From positions 1 to 64,000 of the forward strand of contig NZ_AP022827.1 in the NCBI RefSeq assembly GCF_014466985.1: DNA of 64,000 nucleotides, written 5' to 3'. Of this stretch, positions 59,210 through 64,000 are shown one piece after another. Source of the stretch: Nitrosophilus labii. Its GTDB lineage: Bacteria > Campylobacterota > Campylobacteria > Campylobacterales > Nitratiruptoraceae. The notes beneath the pieces were generated by a model. The model worked only from the letters and a program-made list of their open reading frames with translations. It searched no databases and had not been told where the DNA came from. A program made the position numbers and the translations under genes. The stretch's first letter is position 1; every line of letters starts with the position of its first letter.

Positions 59210-59979
59210 TTGTTATCCTTTGGCTTTAGATACTTACTTATTTTTGGAATATCTCTTCCCTGGATAATATCTACGACTTTGGTTCCGTTTTTCTCAACCA
59301 CATAAATTTTAGGAGTTCCTGTCACACCAAGTTTTGCAGCAAGTTTTTTCATTTTTGCAAGTTTTTCTTTGGCTTCATTTGTAATTGTTATATTTGCATC
59401 TTTATTGGTTTTTCTGATTTTTGAAAAAGCTTTTTTCGGATCGTCTGATGAAAGTATTTCCAAGCTCCATTTTTTTGCATGTTTATGAAAAGCAAGGGGG
59501 AAAAAATTTAGATAAATCGTTGAGTCATTTTCTTCCAAGAAAGATTCAACATCCCTACAATATGGACATTCCGGATCTGTAAAAATAACAAACTCATATT
59601 TGTTGCCACCCTTTCCGTTTACGATTTTTACGGCGTTCTTTATTAATTCCTGTTTTTTTAAGGTTTTAATTTTTTTGTCGGTTAGCTCTTGTTGCCACTT
59701 TATCCTATCATTTGCGGTTATATTCGTACCTCTTGCTGTATATATTTCACCCACAAATATCAGTCTTTTAAATGGATTTATATAAAGTATTTGGCCGTTA
59801 TCAAGATAGGCTTTATAAAACCCATCAATCTCGCCTCTTGCTACTTTTTCAACTTTTGTTCCAGGTATAATACTTTTTACAAGGGCCTCTTCCTGCTCTT
59901 CCGTTAAAGTTTTTGCATTTAAAATGGAACCGGATAGAAACGCTATTACCGTTATACCGCTTAAAATTTTTATTCTCAT
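59206..59979 (-). CDS. DsbC-like periplasmic thiol-disulfide isomerase
   Basis: 257 residues with signal peptide, a DsbC-type dimerisation domain (PGTKVEKVARGEIDGFYKAY) and a thioredoxin domain with FTDPECPYCRDVESF, the CPYC active site, plus a cis-Pro GTPKIYVV. It folds the Cys-rich TraN, TraH and related proteins encoded downstream, the role of TrbB/DsbC in F-type systems. Overlaps both neighbours by 4 bp. Confidence 0.82.
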   Translation of the reverse strand: MRIKILSGITVIAFLSGSILNAKTLTEEQEEALVKSIIPGTKVEKVARGEIDGFYKAYLDNGQILYINPFKRLIFVGEIYTARGTNITANDRIKWQQELTDKKIKTLKKQELIKNAVKIVNGKGGNKYEFVIFTDPECPYCRDVESFLEENDSTIYLNFFPLAFHKHAKKWSLEILSSDDPKKAFSKIRKTNKDANITITNEAKEKLAKMKKLAAKLGVTGTPKIYVVEKNGTKVVDIIQGRDIPKISKYLKPKDNK

Positions 59980-61265
59980 TTTTGTGCCCCTTGTCCATTA
60001 TTCATTTCATCTTCCACCGTTTTAAGTATTACTTTTTCAGTGTTTATAATATCTATCACCCTTCCAGCTGATATTTCGATGACAGGTGCAACCTGATCGG
60101 CCATTTTGAGGTAAAAATCTGCAAGTTTTTCAGCCGCTTTGCTCATACCGCTAAATGCTCCCATTTTAAGAGCGTCAGTAGTTGTCAAATCGTTATATGT
60201 AGTAGTTGTTCCAGTTGTTCCAGTCAAAACGATTTGATTTTGTTTTTGAAAAGCTTCCCCTACCCCCTGTAAAAAACCGGCTATCAATGATCTTGCAAGC
60301 AATGCACCTTGTTTTGTAACCACTTCACCTCTTAAACCAAGCTTTCCATCCTCACCTGTTGCAGCACCTTTAAACGGCATATCTATATGTTTACCCTCTT
60401 TTGTTACACACGACAAGGTGTTTGTCCTGATATACGCTCTTTCACTTGTCAAATCTCCATATCCTTCGCCAGTTATAAAACATTCGTCAATATCAAATCT
60501 CCATCTGTTGGGCAAAATTGACATATCCACAACTTTCATTAGAACAGGCAAAGGAGAAGTTTTTGCAGCAGTCATCGTTGGTGCATCCATACCTGATAGA
60601 AGAACCACCTTTGTAATTGACCCTGTTGAGATTATATTTTCCGGCCCAATATCTTTTTTCTCCTCTTTTTTGTCCGGTTCTTGTACTTTTTTATATTCAA
60701 GGGCACCTTCTACTTTTGATACTTTTATAATCTCTTTTTTTTGAATTTTAGGTACTGTGCCGAGTCTTGTTAATCCATATGTATTTTCGGTGCCATTCCA
60801 ATCGTCAGGTTTTGGATATGAAGAATAAAGGTTGTCTCCTTTTTTCCCGAAAGGTATTATATTGCTGCTTTGAGGACGCATGTTTTGTGGTATATTACCT
60901 TTCATGAATTTTTGCTGCTCTTGTTTCATTTTCAGCATAAATTTTTTCATTTCCTTTAGCTCTTGCTTTAATTTTTCATTTTCACGGATTAAACTATCAA
61001 CATTTTTTTTAGCGATTTTTAGATCGACAGCTGCTTCTCCAACCCATCTTGTTTTTGCAGTATTATCTTCATTTACTATCTCAAATTTACCTATATCTTT
61101 TTTAGGTTTGCTCTCTTCATCACCCACCATCATTAACAGCATTAGCAAAATTGCAAAAAGCCCTATAAATATAAGAATTTTATTCGTGGCTTGATGCTTT
61201 TCAGCGTTTGCAGGATCTTTGTCGTTGCTAAATAGTTTTAGAAAAAAATTTTCTTTCCCGCTCAT
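59976..61265 (-). CDS. traB: TraB, VirB10-like channel protein
   Basis: 429 residues: one transmembrane helix (ILIFIGLFAILLMLLMMVGD), a coiled coil (NVDSLIRENEKLKQELKEMK), a Pro-containing linker, and the C-terminal TraB domain with VVLLSGMDAPTMTAAKTSPL and AYIRTNTLSCVTKEG. It links inner and outer membranes in the transfer channel. Overlaps traK by 4 bp. Confidence 0.86.
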   Translation of the reverse strand: MSGKENFFLKLFSNDKDPANAEKHQATNKILIFIGLFAILLMLLMMVGDEESKPKKDIGKFEIVNEDNTAKTRWVGEAAVDLKIAKKNVDSLIRENEKLKQELKEMKKFMLKMKQEQQKFMKGNIPQNMRPQSSNIIPFGKKGDNLYSSYPKPDDWNGTENTYGLTRLGTVPKIQKKEIIKVSKVEGALEYKKVQEPDKKEEKKDIGPENIISTGSITKVVLLSGMDAPTMTAAKTSPLPVLMKVVDMSILPNRWRFDIDECFITGEGYGDLTSERAYIRTNTLSCVTKEGKHIDMPFKGAATGEDGKLGLRGEVVTKQGALLARSLIAGFLQGVGEAFQKQNQIVLTGTTGTTTTYNDLTTTDALKMGAFSGMSKAAEKLADFYLKMADQVAPVIEISAGRVIDIINTEKVILKTVEDEMNNGQGAQK

Positions 61266-62035
61266 TTTTCAGCCTTTACTATAATTACAACTTGAGCTTT
61301 TTGAAACGGAAGCAACAAATTTGCTTCATTGCCATAGTAAACCGTAACAGCTTTAGGTTTACCGGGAGAGAATTTTGCAATTTTTTTTGCATCTATTGTC
61401 ATTGGTTTTTTTGTTGTATTGATTACATCAATCAGATAAGCGTTGTATAAAACACCTTTATAAACAGCCTTTACAATATATCTTTTTCCCTCCTCTTTAC
61501 CTATTTGTTCATTTAATGGTTTCAACTGGTAGCCAAGAGGGGTATTGCCTTTTAATATTTGGGTTGTTATTTTGGCCAACACTGTAACATAGTCATCTTC
61601 CGTTTCATACTTTAAGATCTCTTTTGCCTTTTTGGTAAAATCGTTAACTATTATTGTTTGGGCTTTTATATTTTTAGGTATAAGAGCAAAAGTGTATGTT
61701 TTGTTTTCCGTTACAAAAAAAACTTCAGCAGGCTTTGCTTTGGTATAGATTATTTCAGGTTCTCCGACAGGTTTCATTTTGTTTTTGCCAATTTGTTCAA
61801 GCTTCTCTTTTTTAATTGGGATATATTTTATAAAAGCCTGATTACCGTTTATTTTTATATCTACACCCTTTTCCTTTGAATATGCAACATCAAGTATTTT
61901 AGAAGGGAGTACTATTCTATTTACAGATCTGTTTGAAACCTTGACGGTTACGGTTTCAGAGGTAGGATTATCGATAATTGTAACAGCAAGCATTTGTGTT
62001 ATCGCAAATACCACCATTAACATCATTTTCTTCAT
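61262..62035 (-). CDS. traK: TraK, secretin-like outer-membrane core protein
   Basis: 257 residues with a signal peptide (MMLMVVFAITQMLA), then TVKVSNRSVNRIVLPSKILD, the usual TraK start, and a beta-rich C-terminal half (LIDVINTTKKPMTIDAKKIA). It forms the VirB9-like ring with TraV and TraB. Confidence 0.82.
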   Translation of the reverse strand: MKKMMLMVVFAITQMLAVTIIDNPTSETVTVKVSNRSVNRIVLPSKILDVAYSKEKGVDIKINGNQAFIKYIPIKKEKLEQIGKNKMKPVGEPEIIYTKAKPAEVFFVTENKTYTFALIPKNIKAQTIIVNDFTKKAKEILKYETEDDYVTVLAKITTQILKGNTPLGYQLKPLNEQIGKEEGKRYIVKAVYKGVLYNAYLIDVINTTKKPMTIDAKKIAKFSPGKPKAVTVYYGNEANLLLPFQKAQVVIIVKAEK

Positions 62036-62595
62036 TTTTTATCCTTTACAACTTTAATATCTATTATCCAAAAGCGTCCTTCTTTAATCTTATAATTTAT
62101 ATGAACTATTGCAGGAGTATTATTTACTACTTTATCTGAGATAATATCCTTTATAATCCCAGAAACCTTTATAACGCCCTTCTCCTTTACATCTACCATT
62201 GAAGGGAAAAAGACCCGGCTTATACCATTGTCAGTAATATAGTTCATTTGTTCTATTAATTTTGCTTTTACTTCATAGTAAGCATTTGGAGAAACAAGAA
62301 GCAAAATATTTTCCACATTAGATTTTGCACTCTCTTTTGTAACATTTAAAAGGTTATATACTATAAAAAGACCAACTTCCTCAAGATAGGATTTAGATAC
62401 CTGATTACCGGTTACCCAAAATTCCTTAGTAACCATTTTAGGGGGCATGAAGATTACTTTTTGATTGTTTATTCTTGTGCTTATCAGGTACGTTTGATAT
62501 GCAATTATGCCTACCAAACCAATAGTTACCATTCTGAATGTCCAGTTTTCGAATATGTATTTATCCATTTTGAATTTAAACTTTTCGTATTTCAT
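62032..62595 (-). CDS. traE: TraE, VirB5/8-like pilus assembly protein
   Basis: 187 residues with one N-terminal transmembrane helix (FRMVTIGLVGIIAYQTYLIS), VIFMPPKMVTKEFWVTGNQV, SKSYLEEVGLFIVYNLLNVT and a beta-strand C terminus, as in F TraE. Inner membrane, periplasmic domain. Abuts traL. Confidence 0.83.
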   Translation of the reverse strand: MKYEKFKFKMDKYIFENWTFRMVTIGLVGIIAYQTYLISTRINNQKVIFMPPKMVTKEFWVTGNQVSKSYLEEVGLFIVYNLLNVTKESAKSNVENILLLVSPNAYYEVKAKLIEQMNYITDNGISRVFFPSMVDVKEKGVIKVSGIIKDIISDKVVNNTPAIVHINYKIKEGRFWIIDIKVVKDKK

Positions 62596-62895
62596 TTACG
62601 CTCCTGTAAAAATTCTCATGTATGAAGGCGGTAAAGTTTTTGGCTGGCGTATACCAAGCATATAAAGTATGTGAAGAAAAAAACCCTTAATCTTTGATTT
62701 TTTTATTTTCTCATATAGAGTTGCAGTCAGAACCCCAAGTCCAAAAAAAGTCGAAAAGGGGATAAAACCTTTTGTAAACATAATTGCTATACCTATAAAA
62801 ATTGAAAATACTACAAGAGTATCTATTTCCCAGTTGCCAAACATCGGTTTAGTATCTATATATTTATTTATATGTATATACCCTTCTGGGGCCAT
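62596..62895 (-). CDS. traL: TraL, inner-membrane pilus protein
   Basis: 99 residues: INKYIDTKPMFGNWEIDTLV, then two hydrophobic segments (VVFSIFIGIAIMFTKGFIPF, FFGLGVLTATLYEKI) and a C-terminal FFLHILYMLGIRQPKTLPPS. This matches TraL (VirB3-like). Start preceded by AAAGGAGAAAAC. Confidence 0.83.
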   Translation of the reverse strand: MAPEGYIHINKYIDTKPMFGNWEIDTLVVFSIFIGIAIMFTKGFIPFSTFFGLGVLTATLYEKIKKSKIKGFFLHILYMLGIRQPKTLPPSYMRIFTGA

Positions 62896-62953
62896 GTTTT
62901 CTCCTTTTAATGTATTTGACCAATTCTTTCATTGAAAGAATCGATAAAATACA

Positions 62954-62984
62954 TTTTTTGCAAAGGGAAAACCCCTTTGCAAAA
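62954..62984 (-). terminator. attenuating hairpin between traA and traL
   Basis: TTTTTGCAAAGGG pairs CCCCTTTGCAAAAA, a 13-bp stem with a short loop and flanking A/T runs, directly behind the pilin gene. A second inverted repeat ATTCTTTCA/TGAAAGAAT lies at about 62924-62942. Such partial terminators let pilin be made in excess of downstream channel parts. Confidence 0.7.
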
Positions 62985-62985
62985 A

Positions 62986-63270
62986 TTAGAATGTAGCACT
63001 GTTGATTGCACTTATAATGTTGTTGCCCTGAGTAATCAAGACTGCAAATCCAAGCATTAGGAAAAATTGCAGGATTGAACCAGCAAATGCTCGCCACACA
63101 CCTACTGCAAAAAACATCAGGGCTATGATTCTTGCAACATATGTGTCGTCAAGCCAACCAGATAATGTATTCCACAATGTCTGGGCACCTAAATTATCCG
63201 TATTGCCAGCAAACGCCGAAACCGAGAAAAATGCAAACATGACAAAAATGATTGCAAGTTTTTTCTTCAA
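62986..63270 (-). CDS. traA: TraA-like conjugative pilin
   Basis: 94 residues: signal peptide (KKLAIIFVMFAFFSVSAFAG), then a mature ~74-residue part with two hydrophobic helices (VARIIALMFFAVGVWRAFAG and ILQFFLMLGFAVLITQG) and a short C-terminal tail, the architecture of F-type pilin propeptides. It is the first gene of the leftward tra operon and the TraF-type peptidase downstream could mature it. GGAGTGACACTTG precedes the start. Confidence 0.75.
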   Translation of the reverse strand: MKKKLAIIFVMFAFFSVSAFAGNTDNLGAQTLWNTLSGWLDDTYVARIIALMFFAVGVWRAFAGSILQFFLMLGFAVLITQGNNIISAINSATF

Positions 63271-63479
63271 GTGTCACTCCTTTTTGTGATATTTTATGAG
63301 CAAATTAAAGTTTTTCTCTTCCTTTGCACCTCCTTTAAGCTGATTTTAGATGTTTTTCATCTAAAATTATATATCAACTTTATTAAAGTTTTATTAAATT
63401 CTTTTGTAGTAAAATGCAAACAATTGATATTTTTCTATATATTTTTAATATTTAACATATAAATTCCTAAAGGAATTAC
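63271..63479. promoter_or_regulatory. divergent control region of the tra operon
   Basis: AT-rich spacer with a perfect inverted repeat ATTTTAGATG/CATCTAAAAT (63343-63367) and AATTCC-TAAA-GGAATT just before the rightward gene. It should hold the traA promoter and operators for the small rightward protein. Confidence 0.5.
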
Positions 63480-63728
63480 ATGGAAAAAGATGAGGCTTTA
63501 TTATCTTCTTCTATCAACAAAGTCAAAGCATATACAAGTATAAATTTAAAAAAGAATGCAACTTTTAAAGATCTTGGTGATATTGCAAATTACAATGGCA
63601 TGAATTTTTATAATTGGGCACAAGGGAAATATTCTCCTAAATCTGTTATAAGTACCTTCAAAATTCTTGCTTCTTTGACAGATGAGCAAATCATTGACAT
63701 TATTAATGACTGGAGAAGCAGGGCGTAA
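63480..63728 (+). CDS. small putative regulator divergent from the tra operon
   Basis: 82 residues (TFKDLGDIANYNGMNFYNWA, then QGKYSPKSVISTFKILASLT), with a helix-turn-helix feel though no exact family. Position opposite traA makes a tra regulator likely. The site AAAGGAATTAC precedes the start. Confidence 0.5.
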   Translation: MEKDEALLSSSINKVKAYTSINLKKNATFKDLGDIANYNGMNFYNWAQGKYSPKSVISTFKILASLTDEQIIDIINDWRSRA

Positions 63729-63729
63729 A

Positions 63730-63999
63730 TTAATACGCCATCTGCTTTATGAGTTTACCGCTTTTTAATATCACTATTTTATAGCTTTCAGAATAAGGAT
63801 TTTTAAAACATTTCATAACAAATTCATTAAGCTGCATCCTCGCTTTATTTTGTAATTTGCAGGTATTCTCAAACTGTTTAGCGCTTTGCTTAAACTGCTC
63901 TTTTGCCTCATCTGTCAGCTCTTCTACGCCTGTTTCTCCGAGATATTCAAAAGCCTGGCCGCATTGTCTGTAATTGTATATATACTTTCGCTGAAGCGA
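63730..63999 (-). CDS. C-terminal part of a gene running off the window
   Basis: 89 residues of an open frame without a start inside the window (...YIYNYRQCGQAFEYLGETGV, then EELTDEAKEQFKQSAKQFEN, ending LKSGKLIKQMAY). Helical and charged. It is convergent with the small putative regulator, with one base between the stops. Family not recognised. Confidence 0.45.
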   Translation of the reverse strand, partial: SLQRKYIYNYRQCGQAFEYLGETGVEELTDEAKEQFKQSAKQFENTCKLQNKARMQLNEFVMKCFKNPYSESYKIVILKSGKLIKQMAY

Positions 64000-64000
64000 C

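Noticed and set aside
1-64000. tRNA or rRNA genes
   Set aside because: No cloverleaf or rRNA-like sequence was seen; this is expected for a plasmid.

Overview
The window is AT-rich DNA from a plasmid or integrated conjugative element, most likely of a Campylobacterota (epsilonproteobacterial) host. That host assignment is inferred from overall composition, a XerH-like recombinase and the style of the Rep/Par/Tra genes; no rRNA or tRNA is present to fix it. Hallmarks of a plasmid are a Rep_3 initiator with 21-bp iterons, ParA plus a small partner, an F-type conjugation cluster, an ArdC antirestriction protein, a phage-type exonuclease/Bet recombination pair, a primase and several DNA methyltransferases.

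Layout. (1) 1-11.4 kb: one long rightward train of about 20 tightly packed genes. Nearly every one is preceded by the same extended ribosome-binding motif (ATGGAGG, a short spacer, then the start ATG). It holds the nuclease/Bet pair, ArdC, two methyltransferases, a CHC2 primase, an HD phosphohydrolase and many small unknowns, and ends with a structured RNA leader. (2) 11.4-13.2 kb: six small leftward genes, including a WGR-domain protein. (3) 13.4-14.6 kb: a tyrosine recombinase and an XRE regulator cut off by a transposon. (4) 14,566-33,910: a 19.3-kb Tn7-like transposon. It has two tnsA-tnsB pairs, tnsC, tniQ, a cargo of predicted defence or modification genes (ASCH/kinase/GNAT group, HD-domain dNTPase-like operon, a large restriction-methyltransferase) and, at the far end, a TnsE-like protein. 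A second transposon left end lies at 16,895, exactly where the first tnsB stops, so the element is a mosaic of two related transposons. (5) 33.9-45.8 kb: plasmid backbone with a ribbon-helix-helix repressor and its operator array, a probable type I toxin with a 19-residue hydrophobic peptide, a TnpB element, the iterons, Rep, ParA, a secreted nuclease, an orphan type III Mod with a broken Res, and a split TraD coupling protein. (6) 45,820-49,106: a base-for-base repeat (as read by eye) of 30,624-33,910, holding a truncated methyltransferase, a second tnsE-like gene and a second transposon right end. (7) 49.1-63.3 kb: a leftward F-type type IV secretion operon, traA-L-E-K-B, dsbC-like, two SH3 proteins, V, C, trbI, traF-type peptidase, H, a Cys-rich protein, N, ending in a gene cut by the transposon end. 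(8) 63.3-64 kb: a small rightward gene and the edge of a leftward one.

How it fits together. The conjugation genes build an F-like pilus and channel, with a C-type lectin domain on the TraN-like adhesin. TnsE of Tn7 directs insertion into conjugating plasmids, so a TnsE-like gene inside a conjugative element makes biological sense. Neither right-end copy has a 5-bp flank matching either left end, and the tra cluster is cut where the repeat joins it. The plasmid has therefore been rearranged through transposon copies after insertion, unless the repeat is an assembly artefact.
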